Shown here: piece by piece, positions 1 through 8,303 of the stretch | How the letters are laid out: each line of letters begins with the position of its first letter | Position numbering within the stretch: the stretch's first letter is position 1 | Assembly: GCA_003820645.1 (NCBI GenBank) | Contig: RPOR01000015.1 | Coordinates: forward strand, 1 to 35,290 | Origin: Betaproteobacteria bacterium | Lineage (GTDB): Bacteria > Pseudomonadota > Gammaproteobacteria > Burkholderiales > SG8-41 | Direction of reading: 5' to 3' | Length of the DNA: 35,290 bases | Notes under the pieces: generated by a model | What the model was told of the DNA's origin: nothing | The model's input: only the letters and a program-made list of their open reading frames with translations | Databases searched by the model: none | Program-made: the position numbers and the translations under genes

Positions 1-153
1 GTTACAACAATAACTTAGGTATGGAAAAGTCAAGGGAATCTGCCATAATTACCGCCGTGGTTGGGTTGTCGTAGCATCTGGCTGTTTGGGGTTCATGGCG
101 GTCATTGCCGTGGGTGTTTTAAGAAAAACCATTTAAAAACAATGGGTTATAAA

Positions 154-1734
154 ATGACTGTGCTACGCCGACTGTTCGCGATCGTCATTTTGGTCACCGC
201 TGCCAGCGGAGTCGCTGCCCAGAACGCGGTGCCGCCTGCCCCCAAATTCGAAATCCAGCGCTTCGAAGTCATTGGCGATACCCTGCTCGGGGCCGAGACC
301 GTGCAGGAACTGGTGACGCCCTTCACCGGGCAGCAGAAAGATTTCGCGGATGTCCAGCGCGCACTGGAGGCGCTCGAAGGCGCCTACCGCGACCGCGGTT
401 ACGGCGTGATCCAGGTGCGATTGCCGGAGCAGGACATCACTCGTGGCGTGGTGCGTTTCAATATTTTCCAGCCGAAGGTGGGCAAGGTCATCGTCGAAGG
501 CAACCAGCACTTCAGCACCGAAAACGTGCGCCGGTCATTGCCTGCGGTGAAGGAGGGCGAGACGCCCAATTCGCATGACATCGCGCGCAACCTGCAGATT
601 GCCGCCGAACACCCGGTCAAGCAGACCAGCGTCCTGCTGCGCTCCGGCGCCGACGAAGGCGTGGTCGACGTCAACGTGCGGGTGGCTGACGACCGGCCGT
701 GGCGGCTGGTAGGCACCCTCGACAATTCCGGCACCCCCGACACAGGTGACTATCGCCTCGGTATCGGTTACCAGCATACCAACCTGTTCGATCGCGATCA
801 CACGCTGTCTCTGCAATACATCACTTCGCCGGACAACCTGGACCAGGTTTCGATTTATGGTCTGGGCTACCGCATTCCGTATTACCGGCTGAACAGCTCG
901 CTGGATCTCTACGCCGGCTATTCCAACGTCGACTCGGGCACCGTGGCCAACCTGTTCAATGTCAGCGGCAAGGGCAACATTGCCGGCGGGCGCTGGAATT
1001 ATTACCTGGAGAAATGGCAGGACCTCGAGCACCGGGTATATCTGGGCCTCGATTACCGCGCGTACCAGAACAACGTTCTTTTGGGCGGGGTGGGATTCGT
1101 GCCGGATATCACCGTGCACCCGGTGTCCTTCGGTTATGCCGGCGTGAAGCGGATGACAGCGAGCGAATTGTCGTTCAACGCGTCATTCGCCACCAATATT
1201 CCCGGCGGCAATGACGGCACGCAGGCGAATTTCGACGCTACGCGCACCGGGGCGACTGCCTATTACAACGTGCTGCGCGGAGGCGTCAACTTCGCACATG
1301 CCTTCCGCAACGACTGGCAAAGCCGGATTGGCCTCACCGGGCAATATGCCGATGATTTGCTGATTCCGGGCGAACAGTTCGGTATCGGCGGCATGGATAC
1401 CGTGCGCGGTTATCTGCCGCGGGAGGTGGCGGCCGACAAGGGCTATGCCGCCCAGCTCGAGCTGTATACCCCGAATTTCGCCGAGACCGCAGGCCTGAGC
1501 GACAAATGGCGCTCGCGGGTGGTCGGTTTCTATGATTACGGCAACGTCAGGAACAACGATCCGCTGCCGGGCGAGCTGTCCAGCCAATCGCTGGCCAGTA
1601 CCGGACTCGGGTTGCGGATGTCCTACGGCAAGAGCGTCATCCTGCGGTTCGACGTGGCGCAGATTCTCAGGGCTTTCGGCACCCGCGAGACCAGTGACCA
1701 GCGCATTGCTGCCAGCCTGGCGGTAATTTACTGA
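154..1734 (+). CDS. Two-partner secretion outer-membrane transporter (ShlB/FhaC/HecB family, TpsB)
   Basis: The product is about 526 residues. It begins with a hydrophobic signal peptide (MTVLRRLFAIVILVTAASG, then an AA-Q cleavage-like site). A POTRA-type segment follows at about residues 35-110 (FEVIGDTLLGAETVQELVTP), then a second POTRA-like repeat (VEGNQHFSTENVRRSLP). The C-terminal beta-barrel shows the ShlB signature VRGY near GIGGMDTVRGYLPRE. The chain ends in an aromatic residue (AVIY), as outer-membrane barrels do. By family knowledge it exports a large TpsA adhesin or exoprotein across the outer membrane. No TpsA partner is visible, so it may lie upstream of the window. The ATG at 154 is chosen over in-frame starts at 61 and 142 because only it puts the signal peptide at the N-terminus; 142 remains possible. 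The substrate is unknown. Confidence 0.88.
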   Translation: MTVLRRLFAIVILVTAASGVAAQNAVPPAPKFEIQRFEVIGDTLLGAETVQELVTPFTGQQKDFADVQRALEALEGAYRDRGYGVIQVRLPEQDITRGVVRFNIFQPKVGKVIVEGNQHFSTENVRRSLPAVKEGETPNSHDIARNLQIAAEHPVKQTSVLLRSGADEGVVDVNVRVADDRPWRLVGTLDNSGTPDTGDYRLGIGYQHTNLFDRDHTLSLQYITSPDNLDQVSIYGLGYRIPYYRLNSSLDLYAGYSNVDSGTVANLFNVSGKGNIAGGRWNYYLEKWQDLEHRVYLGLDYRAYQNNVLLGGVGFVPDITVHPVSFGYAGVKRMTASELSFNASFATNIPGGNDGTQANFDATRTGATAYYNVLRGGVNFAHAFRNDWQSRIGLTGQYADDLLIPGEQFGIGGMDTVRGYLPREVAADKGYAAQLELYTPNFAETAGLSDKWRSRVVGFYDYGNVRNNDPLPGELSSQSLASTGLGLRMSYGKSVILRFDVAQILRAFGTRETSDQRIAASLAVIY

Positions 1735-1759
1735 TGTTGCCGACGGTTGGCCCCCGCCC

Positions 1760-1787
1760 TTGAAGCGGAGGCCGGTTCCGGTATAAT
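1760..1787 (+). promoter_or_regulatory. Sigma70 promoter of the rpsF-priB-rpsR-rplI operon
   Basis: TTGAAG at 1760-1765 and a perfect TATAAT at 1782-1787 are separated by 16 nt, a near-consensus sigma70 promoter. It lies about 95 nt upstream of rpsF, leaving a GC-rich leader (roughly 1795-1865) with several complementary GC runs. In many bacteria the rpsF leader binds the S6:S18 pair for autoregulation. A structured leader is visible here, but I cannot prove that motif by eye. Confidence 0.8.
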
Positions 1788-1880
1788 GTCGCCCTTTCGC
1801 GCGGTACCCCGCTGCGCGACATCCTTGCCGCACCGCGCTCGCATCGCGGGCGGCCCAACCAGCCCATAAGGAGACCATAA

Positions 1881-2270
1881 ATGCGACATTACGAGATCGT
1901 TTTGATCGTCCATCCGGACCAAAGCGAGCAGGTGCCGGCGATGCTTGATCGTTATCGCCAGATGGTTAGCAGCCGTAAAGGTGCAATCCATCGCCTTGAG
2001 GACTGGGGCCGCCGCCAAATGACCTATCCGATCCAGAAGCTGCACAAGGCGCATTACGTGATGATGAACATCGAGTGCGACAATGAAACGCTGCTCGAGC
2101 TGGAGCACGCGTTCAAATTCAACGACGCCGTGCTGCGCCATTTGACCGTCAGCATGACCGAGGCCGTTACCGGCCCGTCGGTGATGATGCGGGAAGAGAA
2201 ATCGCGACCGGTTGCCGCCGCTGATGAGCCCGCCAAGGCCGCGCCGGCCGTCGTGGAGAGCGCAGCCTAG
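1881..2270 (+). CDS. rpsF: 30S ribosomal protein S6
   Basis: The 129-residue product opens with the characteristic S6 sequence [19 protein letters not shown]. It continues through the family core ([36 protein letters not shown]). The C-terminal tail after about residue 100 is Ala/Pro-rich and acidic, as is common in proteobacterial S6. S6 binds 16S rRNA as a heterodimer with S18, which is encoded two genes downstream. An AAGGAG ribosome-binding site at 1868-1873 sits a normal distance before the ATG. It is the first gene of a four-gene operon behind the promoter at 1760-1787, and its stop directly abuts the GTG of priB. Confidence 0.98.
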   Translation: MRHYEIVLIVHPDQSEQVPAMLDRYRQMVSSRKGAIHRLEDWGRRQMTYPIQKLHKAHYVMMNIECDNETLLELEHAFKFNDAVLRHLTVSMTEAVTGPSVMMREEKSRPVAAADEPAKAAPAVVESAA

Positions 2271-2567
2271 GTGAACCGGAACACGGTCAGATTGAGTGCA
2301 ACTCTGGCCGCGATTGATCCACTGCGCCATACACCCGCCGGATTGCCGGTTGTCGATTTCACGCTGGCCCATGCCTCCACGCAAGCCGAGGCAGGCAGCC
2401 AGCGCCAAGTGGAGTTCGACTTGCCGGCCAAAGCCACCGGAGACCTCGCCACCCGCATCGCCAAAGTGCGCCAGGGAAGCCAGGTTGAGGTGCAGGGATT
2501 TCTGAACCGGAAGCATCGCATGAGCAGGCAAGTGGTCCTGCATGTAACGAACATCGAATTGATCTAG
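2271..2567 (+). CDS. priB: Primosomal replication protein N (PriB)
   Basis: The 98-residue protein has an OB fold like single-stranded-DNA-binding proteins (VRLSATLAAIDPLRHTPAG, VVDFTLAHAS, LRQG-like stretch VRQGSQVEVQGFLN). PriB helps PriA restart stalled replication forks by reloading DnaB, which is encoded downstream. It starts with GTG immediately after the rpsF stop codon, so translation is probably coupled. Position between rpsF and rpsR is the classic beta/gammaproteobacterial arrangement and supports the call strongly, since the family diverges quickly in sequence. Confidence 0.93.
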   Translation: MNRNTVRLSATLAAIDPLRHTPAGLPVVDFTLAHASTQAEAGSQRQVEFDLPAKATGDLATRIAKVRQGSQVEVQGFLNRKHRMSRQVVLHVTNIELI

Positions 2568-2582
2568 AAAAGGAAAACGCAA

Positions 2583-2882
2583 ATGCCAAGAATGGGCGGA
2601 AGTGGTGGTAAAGGCAGGTTCAAGGGTAAAGGCAAGGGCAAGGACGGTCGCAAAAAAGGCAATCCCCTGTTCCGTCGCCGCAAGTTCTGTCGGTTCACCG
2701 CGGAAGGCATCAAGCAGGTGGACTACAAGGATGTCGGCCTGCTGAAGGACTTCATCAACGAAAACGGCAGGATCATCCCGGCCCGTATCACGGGCACCAA
2801 GGCGCATTTCCAGCGCCAACTGTCGATTGCGGTCAAGCGCGCACGTTTCCTGGCGCTGCTGCCGTATACCGACCTGCACTGA
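2583..2882 (+). CDS. rpsR: 30S ribosomal protein S18 with basic N-terminal extension
   Basis: The conserved S18 core begins near residue 28 ([16 protein letters not shown]) and runs through [20 protein letters not shown]-like [10 protein letters not shown] and [26 protein letters not shown]. The total length is 99 residues, about 24 more than the usual ~75. The excess is an N-terminal Gly/Lys-rich tail ([20 protein letters not shown]) made of GK/GR repeats. An AAAAGGAAAA ribosome-binding site precedes the ATG, which supports the long form over an internal start. S18 sits on the small-subunit platform with S6. Confidence 0.97.
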   Translation: MPRMGGSGGKGRFKGKGKGKDGRKKGNPLFRRRKFCRFTAEGIKQVDYKDVGLLKDFINENGRIIPARITGTKAHFQRQLSIAVKRARFLALLPYTDLH

Positions 2883-2892
2883 GAGGCCAGAC

Positions 2893-3345
2893 ATGCAAGT
2901 CATACTGCTTGAGAAAATTACCAACCTCGGGACGCTGGGTGACGTGGTCCGCGTCAAGGACGGCTTTGCCCGCAACTTCCTGATTCCGCAGCGCAAGGCG
3001 AAGCGTGCGACGACTGCCAATCTGGCGGAATTCGAAAAGCGTCGCGCCGAGCTGGAAAAAGCCCACGCCGAGACTCTCGCGCAAGCCCAGGAGAAAGCCG
3101 CCAAACTCGAAGGCCTGATGGTGCAGGTCACGCAGAAGGCCGGCGTTGACGGCAAGCTGTTCGGTTCGGTGACCAATGTCGACATTTCGGAGGCGCTGAA
3201 AAAACAGGGCTTCGACGTGCCCAAGGCATCGATCCGCATGCCGGCAGGTCCGCTGAAAGCCATCGGCGACTATCCGCTGAAGCTGTCACTGCACGCCGAC
3301 GTGGTGGTGTCGATCACCGTGTCCGTACTCGGAGAAGCTGCGTAG
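2893..3345 (+). CDS. rplI: 50S ribosomal protein L9
   Basis: The 150-residue product matches the usual L9 length. It has the N-terminal rRNA-binding domain ([36 protein letters not shown]), a long connecting helix at about residues 40-75 rich in Ala/Glu/Lys, and the C-terminal domain ([26 protein letters not shown]-like stretch). The ATG at 2893 is chosen because it gives the canonical MQVILLE start and follows a GAGAGG site. An upstream in-frame start at 2827 would add residues overlapping the end of rpsR that do not belong to the family. Confidence 0.97.
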   Translation: MQVILLEKITNLGTLGDVVRVKDGFARNFLIPQRKAKRATTANLAEFEKRRAELEKAHAETLAQAQEKAAKLEGLMVQVTQKAGVDGKLFGSVTNVDISEALKKQGFDVPKASIRMPAGPLKAIGDYPLKLSLHADVVVSITVSVLGEAA

Positions 3346-3377
3346 TCGCTGAATCAACAGCGTTTTTTGCGACGAAG

Positions 3378-3406
3378 AAAAAGGGCTGGCGACAGCCCTT
3401 TTTTTT
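3378..3406 (+). terminator. Rho-independent terminator after rplI
   Basis: AAAAAGGGCTG (3378-3388) pairs with CAGCCCTTTTT (from 3393) around a GCGA tetraloop, followed by a run of eight T residues. It lies 33 nt past the rplI stop and ends the ribosomal operon before dnaB. Confidence 0.92.
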
Positions 3407-3501
3407 CTGTAGATTGAATCGCCAGTCGGCCATATTTCCCGCGTCAACGATATAAAAATATCAATATAAAACAACAGGTTAAATAGGTCTTTCAGACACA
3501 G
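3407..3501 (+). other. AT-rich leader upstream of dnaB
   Basis: This 95-nt spacer is much more AT-rich than its surroundings. It contains a perfect GATAT-AAAA-ATATC inverted repeat (3449-3462) and two TATAAA hexamers. It probably holds the dnaB promoter, but no convincing -35/-10 pair could be fixed by eye. Confidence 0.4.
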
Positions 3502-4896
3502 ATGGTGCAGGTCGTCACACCTTTCGTCAAAGATGCGCAGCTTGAGGCGGCGCGCACGCCGCCGCATTCGGTCGAAGCGGAGCAATCAGTGCTGGGTGGA
3601 TTGCTGCTCGACAATTCGGCATGGGATCGCATTGCTGACGTGATCAACGAGAGTGATTTCTACCGCGCTGACCACCGCACGATTTTCCAGCATCTCGCGC
3701 AACTGATCGAGCACAACAAGCCGGCGGATGCGCTGACGGTAGCCGACAGTCTGGAACGCAGCGGCAAGCTGGCTGAAGTTGGCGGGCAGGCCTACATCGG
3801 ATCGCTGGCTCTGAATACGCCGAGCGCGGCGAACATCCGGCGATATGGCGAAATCGTGCGTGAGCGCTCCATCCTGCGCAATCTGGCGGCGGTGGGCACG
3901 GCGATTGCCGACTCCGCCTACAGCGCCCATGGCAAGGATGCACTGGTGCTGATCGACGAAGCCGAGGCGAAGGTGTTCCAGATCGCCGAGGCCGGCGCCA
4001 AGACCAAGCAGGGTTTCGTCAAGATCGATCCGCTGCTGACCGAAACGGTCGAGCGCATCGACATGCTCTACAGCCGCGAAAACAAGAACGATGTCATCGG
4101 GCTGTCCACCGGTTTTGTCGATCTGGACCGTTATACCTCAGGCCTGCAGCAGGGCGAACTGATCGTCATCGCCGGCCGCCCGTCGATGGGCAAGACCGCG
4201 CTGGCGATGAACATGGTGGAGAGCGCGGCGCTCGACAGCAAAAAAGCCGTTGCCGTGTTCAGCATGGAGATGTCAGGCCCGCAGCTGGCGATGCGGATGA
4301 TCGGCTCGGTGGGCCGGGTCGACCAGCACCAGCTGCGCACCGGCACCTTCAAGGAAGAAGACTGGCCGCGGCTGGTCGATGCGGTCGGCAAGCTCAATGA
4401 TGCGCAAATCTTCATCGACGACACCGCCGGCCTCAATGCGCTGGAAGTGCGCTCGCGCGCGCGACGCCTGCACCGGCAGTGTGGCGGGCTGTCGCTGATC
4501 GTCATCGACTACCTGCAACTGATGTCCGGTACCTCGGGCGGCCGCGACGAAAACCGTGCCACCGAGATCGCCGAGATTTCGCGGGGACTGAAGGGGCTCG
4601 CCAAGGAACTCAAGGTGCCGGTGATCGCGCTGTCGCAGCTCAATCGCAGCGTCGATTCGCGCCAGGACAAGCGACCGATGATGTCGGATCTGCGCGAATC
4701 GGGCGCCATCGAGCAGGACGCCGACGTGATCCTGTTCATTTACCGCGACGAAGTCTACAACCAGGACTCGCCGCGCAAGGGCATTGCCGAGATCATCATC
4801 GCCAAGCAGCGTAACGGCCCGGTCGGCAAGATCGACCTGACTTTCCTCGGCCGCCACACGCGCTTCGAGAGTTACGCCGGCGGCGACCAGTTCTGA
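3502..4896 (+). CDS. dnaB: Replicative DNA helicase DnaB
   Basis: The 464-residue product has the DnaB N-terminal domain at about residues 20-120 (PHSVEAEQSVLGGLLLDN) and a RecA-like ATPase domain. Walker A is GRPSMGKTA at 225-233. The Walker B and adjacent segment is LIVIDYLQLMSG, and the arginine-finger region is near DLRESGAIEQDADVILF. DnaB unwinds DNA at the replication fork as a hexamer and recruits primase. Length and motif order are normal, with no intein. It follows the terminator of the ribosomal operon and so has its own promoter in the AT-rich leader. PriB, encoded upstream, assists its reloading. Confidence 0.98.
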   Translation: MVQVVTPFVKDAQLEAARTPPHSVEAEQSVLGGLLLDNSAWDRIADVINESDFYRADHRTIFQHLAQLIEHNKPADALTVADSLERSGKLAEVGGQAYIGSLALNTPSAANIRRYGEIVRERSILRNLAAVGTAIADSAYSAHGKDALVLIDEAEAKVFQIAEAGAKTKQGFVKIDPLLTETVERIDMLYSRENKNDVIGLSTGFVDLDRYTSGLQQGELIVIAGRPSMGKTALAMNMVESAALDSKKAVAVFSMEMSGPQLAMRMIGSVGRVDQHQLRTGTFKEEDWPRLVDAVGKLNDAQIFIDDTAGLNALEVRSRARRLHRQCGGLSLIVIDYLQLMSGTSGGRDENRATEIAEISRGLKGLAKELKVPVIALSQLNRSVDSRQDKRPMMSDLRESGAIEQDADVILFIYRDEVYNQDSPRKGIAEIIIAKQRNGPVGKIDLTFLGRHTRFESYAGGDQF

Positions 4897-4951
4897 TCGG
4901 CCGGGTTCGAACAGGGTTCGCGGGGCAGGGCGGCGCTTGCCTGCGTTCCTG

Positions 4952-6388
4952 CTACAACGACTCAGCGGCGTAGTCCGCCAGCCGCGAGCGCTCCCCGCGC
5001 ATCAGCGTGACATGGCCGCCGTGCGGCCAGCCTTTCATCCGGTCCACGACGTAGGTCAGTCCCGAACTGCCTTCGGTCAGGTATGGCGTGTCGATCTGCG
5101 AGATGTTGCCCAGGCAGACGACCTTGGTACCGGGCCCGGCACGGGTGATCAGCGTTTTCATCTGCTTGGGCGTCAGGTTCTGCGCCTCGTCGATCACCAG
5201 GAATTTGTTGAGGAAGGTGCGGCCACGCATGAAGTTCAGCGATTTGACCTTGATCCGCGAGCGGATCAGGTCGCGGGTCGCCGCGCGGCCCCACTCGCCG
5301 GCTTCGTCATCGGTCTTGTTCAGCACGTCGAGGTTGTCTTCCAGTGCCCCCATCCACGGATTCATTTTTTCTTCTTCGGTGCCGGGCAGAAAACCGATGT
5401 CTTCGCCCACCGGCACGGTGACCCTCGTGAAGATGATTTCCGAGAACAGCTTGTCCTCCAGCGTCTGCGTCAGGCCCGCGGCCAGCGTCATCAGCGTCTT
5501 GCCGCTGCCGGCCTGGCCGAGCAGGGTGATGAAGTCGATGTCCGGATTGAGCAGTGCATTCATCGCGAAGTTCTGCTCGCGGTTGCGCGCGGTGATGCCC
5601 CAGACGCTGTTGCGCTGATGGCTGTAGTCCTTCAGGGTCTGCAGGATCGCGGTCTTGCCGCTGACTTCCCGCACCTGGGCCTGGAACGGCTGGTCACCTT
5701 CGAGGTAGACGAACTGGTTGACCAGCAGGCTGCGGCATAGCGGGCCGTGCACCCGGTAATAGGTGTGCCCGGCCTGTTGCCAGGATTCCATGTCCTTGCC
5801 GTGGGTGTCCCAGAAATCGACCGGCAGCGCACAGATGCCGGTGTAGAGCAGGTCGGTGTCTTCGAGAACCTTGTCGTTGAAATAGTCTTCCGCGGCGAGG
5901 CCCAGGGCGCGGGCCTTGATGCGCATGTTGATGTCTTTCGACACCAGGATGACCTGCCGCTTGGCGTGGATTTCCTGCAGGTGTTTGACCACGCCGATGA
6001 TCTGGTTGTCGGCCTTGCCGCTGGGCAGGCGTGCCGGCAATTCGCCGTTGATCGCCTCGGTCTGCAGGAACACCCGCCCGGAGGCGGACTTGTCGCCGTG
6101 CAGTTCCAGCGGAATGCCGCCGGAAATATCACCCTGCAGCGCGCTGACCATCTCATCAAGGTAACGGCTGGCCTGGCGCGCATTGCGCGACACCTCGGAC
6201 ATGCCTTTCTTGTTGCCGTCCAGTTCCTCGAGCGTGGCCATCGGGATGAAGATGTCGTGTTCCTCGAACCGGAACAGGCTGGTCGGATCGTGCATCAGCA
6301 CGTTGGTGTCCAGCACGAACAGCTTGGTAGCGGAAGTGCCGAGGCGGGTGACGACGGCAGATGAGGGCGCTGCTTTGCGTTGAATCAT
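4952..6388 (-). CDS. PIN domain-PhoH family ATPase (PhoH2/YlaK-like)
   Basis: The 478-residue protein has two domains. The N-terminal PIN nuclease-like domain (about 22-170) carries the acidic motif FVLDTNVLMHD with Asp27 and later acidic stretches (VILVSKDINMRIKARALGL). The C-terminal PhoH P-loop domain has Walker A GQAGSGKT at 291-298 and Walker B FLVIDEAQNLTPKQMK. In mycobacteria this architecture is an ATP-dependent RNA unwinding and cleaving enzyme paired with a small antitoxin-like gene; no such partner is adjacent here. The bcp gene lies upstream on the same strand with a 56-nt gap, so they may be co-transcribed. The cellular role in betaproteobacteria is not established. Confidence 0.92.
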   Translation of the reverse strand: MIQRKAAPSSAVVTRLGTSATKLFVLDTNVLMHDPTSLFRFEEHDIFIPMATLEELDGNKKGMSEVSRNARQASRYLDEMVSALQGDISGGIPLELHGDKSASGRVFLQTEAINGELPARLPSGKADNQIIGVVKHLQEIHAKRQVILVSKDINMRIKARALGLAAEDYFNDKVLEDTDLLYTGICALPVDFWDTHGKDMESWQQAGHTYYRVHGPLCRSLLVNQFVYLEGDQPFQAQVREVSGKTAILQTLKDYSHQRNSVWGITARNREQNFAMNALLNPDIDFITLLGQAGSGKTLMTLAAGLTQTLEDKLFSEIIFTRVTVPVGEDIGFLPGTEEEKMNPWMGALEDNLDVLNKTDDEAGEWGRAATRDLIRSRIKVKSLNFMRGRTFLNKFLVIDEAQNLTPKQMKTLITRAGPGTKVVCLGNISQIDTPYLTEGSSGLTYVVDRMKGWPHGGHVTLMRGERSRLADYAAESL

Positions 6389-6444
6389 GAGCCTCCAGGC
6401 GTGCGGGGGTTACGGGGACAACGGTGAAGCGGATGGCCGGGAGG

Positions 6445-6903
6445 TCAGGCGAGGGTCTTTACGAATTCCAGCACCTCCTGCACATGCCCCGGAACCTTGA
6501 CGCCGCGCCATTCGCGGCGAACCATGCCATTGCGGTCGATGACGAAAGTGCTGCGCTCGATGCCGCGGACTTTCTTGCCGTACATGTTTTTCATCTTGAT
6601 GACGTCGAACAGCTTGCACGCGGTTTCGTCGGCATCGCTGAGCAAGTCGAACGGAAAGCTCATCTTTGCCTTGAAGTTTTCGTGCGATTTCAGGCTGTCG
6701 CGCGAAATGCCGTAGACCGCGCAGCCGGCTTTGACGAACTGCGCATGCAGGTCACGGAACTGCTGGCCCTCAGTCGTGCAGCCGGGCGTGTTGTCTTTCG
6801 GGTAAAAATAGAGGACTACCGTCTGGCCGAGCAGGGCGCTCAGCTTGAACCGCTTGCCGCCGGTGGCGGGAAGTTCTAAATCGGGCGCAGGTTGATCCAG
6901 CAC
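6445..6903 (-). CDS. bcp: Peroxiredoxin, Bcp/PrxQ type
   Basis: This 152-residue thioredoxin-fold peroxidase has the Bcp motif YPKDNTPGCTTEGQQFRDL, with peroxidatic Cys42. The family core (GISRDSLKSHENFKAKMSFPFDLLSD, FVIDRNGMVR) is intact. It reduces hydrogen peroxide and organic peroxides using thioredoxin or similar donors. E. coli Bcp has a resolving Cys five residues after the peroxidatic one, but this protein has none there (TPGCTTEGQQ). Two other cysteines (KAGCAVYG and ETACKLF) could serve, or it may act as a 1-Cys enzyme. The start is GTG at 6901-6903, chosen because family homology begins there. phoH follows on the same strand. Confidence 0.93.
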   Translation of the reverse strand: MLDQPAPDLELPATGGKRFKLSALLGQTVVLYFYPKDNTPGCTTEGQQFRDLHAQFVKAGCAVYGISRDSLKSHENFKAKMSFPFDLLSDADETACKLFDVIKMKNMYGKKVRGIERSTFVIDRNGMVRREWRGVKVPGHVQEVLEFVKTLA

Positions 6904-7102
6904 GCTGGTGAGTCGGAGAATTTGTGTGTGGAGTTACGAGTATCTTGGCGTAATTTTCTGCGGCATGCAACCGGCAAATTCCGGATCCCGCTTTCGCTGC
7001 CGCCAGTTCGTCGATTGCATCCGCGCCGAGGCGGCAATGTCATGCGACTGAAACAAATACATGGCTCGGTCGCAAATCCAGGGGTTGAATATTTCCTTTT
7101 TT

Positions 7103-8236
7103 CTAATTTCGCTGAACTGCCCGGGCAGCTGGATGCGCAGCGAGGCCGGCAATGACCGCATGCGCGAGATGTTCCATCGCCGCAGTGGTGTTGGCGGGCA
7201 ACGCCAGACGCACCGCCTGCGGCAGGCGCGGATAATGACTGGTGATGGCGCGCAGGTAAGCCGGGTCGTAATGCCTGACCAGCAGGTCTTCGGTCAGCCG
7301 TTCCCAGTGGCCGGCGCGTGCCAGCGCCTGCCATTCGTCGATGACGGCATTGCCATGCAGTGCGCGCAGGCAATCGAGTTGTGTGTTGAGCAGCGCGGCA
7401 TCCTCCAGAAAATGTGCGTATTCCTCCTTGAGCAGACTGACGCGGACGGCGATCGGCGCCTCGATCACGACGCAGATGCTCTGCCACATGGCATCGATCA
7501 GCGTCGCCGGCACGCGCAGCGCGCCGATTTTCCTGCTCTCCGATTCAACGAACACCGGACGGTCGGGGGCGAGATGTTTCAATGCGTGCCAGACCCGGCT
7601 TTCGAACAACTTTTGCGCGGGCTGGGCAGCGTCGGGCAGCGTGCCGAGCACCGAACCGCGGTGCGCAGCCAGTTCCTCCAGGTCCAGCACTTGGGCGCCT
7701 TGCGCCTGCAGCGCGCGCAGCAGCCGGCTTTTGCCGGTGCCGGTCATGCCGCAGATCACCCGCCAGTCGTGGCGTGCCGGCAGCACCTGCAGTTCATCGA
7801 TGACCGTGCGCCGGTAAGCCTTGTAGCCGCCATCGAGGCGGCCGACGCGCCAGCCAATCTGGGTCAGCACCTCGGCGAGCGCGCCGCTGCGGCCGCCGCC
7901 GCGCCAGCAGTAGACCAGCGGCCGCCACTGGCGCGGCCGATCGAGCAGCCGCTCGCGCAGATGGCGTGCAATGTTGGCGCTGACCAATGCGGCGCCGATT
8001 TTCTTGGCATCGAATGACGACGCCTGTTTGTAGATGGTGCCAACCTGTGCGCGTTCCGCATTGTTCAGCACCGGCAGATTGATGGCGCCGGGAATGTGAT
8101 CTTCGGCGAACTCGTCTTCCGACCGCACGTCGATGATCTCGTCAAACTCGTCGAGTTGTGCTACGGTGCACGCGCCCGCTGAACGCCCCTTGCCGGTGTT
8201 GTGATCTTGGGCGTGGCGATCCGTTGCGTCAGGCAT
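7103..8236 (-). CDS. selU: tRNA 2-selenouridine synthase (SelU/MnmH)
   Basis: The 377-residue protein has an N-terminal rhodanese domain (about 20-135; EIIDVRSEDEFAEDHIPGA, then LVYCWRGGGRSGAL with active-site Cys110). A C-terminal P-loop domain carries Walker A GMTGTGKS at 163-170. SelU replaces the sulfur of 2-thiouridine at the wobble position of certain tRNAs with selenium, using selenophosphate made by SelD. The divergent neighbour is selD, with only 67 bp between the two start codons, an arrangement that suggests co-regulation. Length is normal and both domains look intact. Confidence 0.95.
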   Translation of the reverse strand: MPDATDRHAQDHNTGKGRSAGACTVAQLDEFDEIIDVRSEDEFAEDHIPGAINLPVLNNAERAQVGTIYKQASSFDAKKIGAALVSANIARHLRERLLDRPRQWRPLVYCWRGGGRSGALAEVLTQIGWRVGRLDGGYKAYRRTVIDELQVLPARHDWRVICGMTGTGKSRLLRALQAQGAQVLDLEELAAHRGSVLGTLPDAAQPAQKLFESRVWHALKHLAPDRPVFVESESRKIGALRVPATLIDAMWQSICVVIEAPIAVRVSLLKEEYAHFLEDAALLNTQLDCLRALHGNAVIDEWQALARAGHWERLTEDLLVRHYDPAYLRAITSHYPRLPQAVRLALPANTTAAMEHLAHAVIAGLAAHPAARAVQRN

Positions 8237-8303
8237 GATGCGGCATTATCGCATCCGAATCGCATGCGGCGCAGCCATCTTTCCGGAAATCAGAAACCAA
8301 ATC

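Noticed and set aside
61-153. N-terminal extension of the TpsB gene from a TTG at 61
   Set aside because: It would place about 31 unrelated residues before a clear signal peptide.
1728-3263. 511-residue minus-strand frame across rpsF-rplI
   Set aside because: It is antisense to four certain genes and has no recognisable domain.
3449-3462. GATAT-AAAA-ATATC as a replication or regulatory element
   Set aside because: It is a short palindrome in AT-rich leader DNA with no further DnaA-like or iterated sites; it is noted only as part of the dnaB leader.
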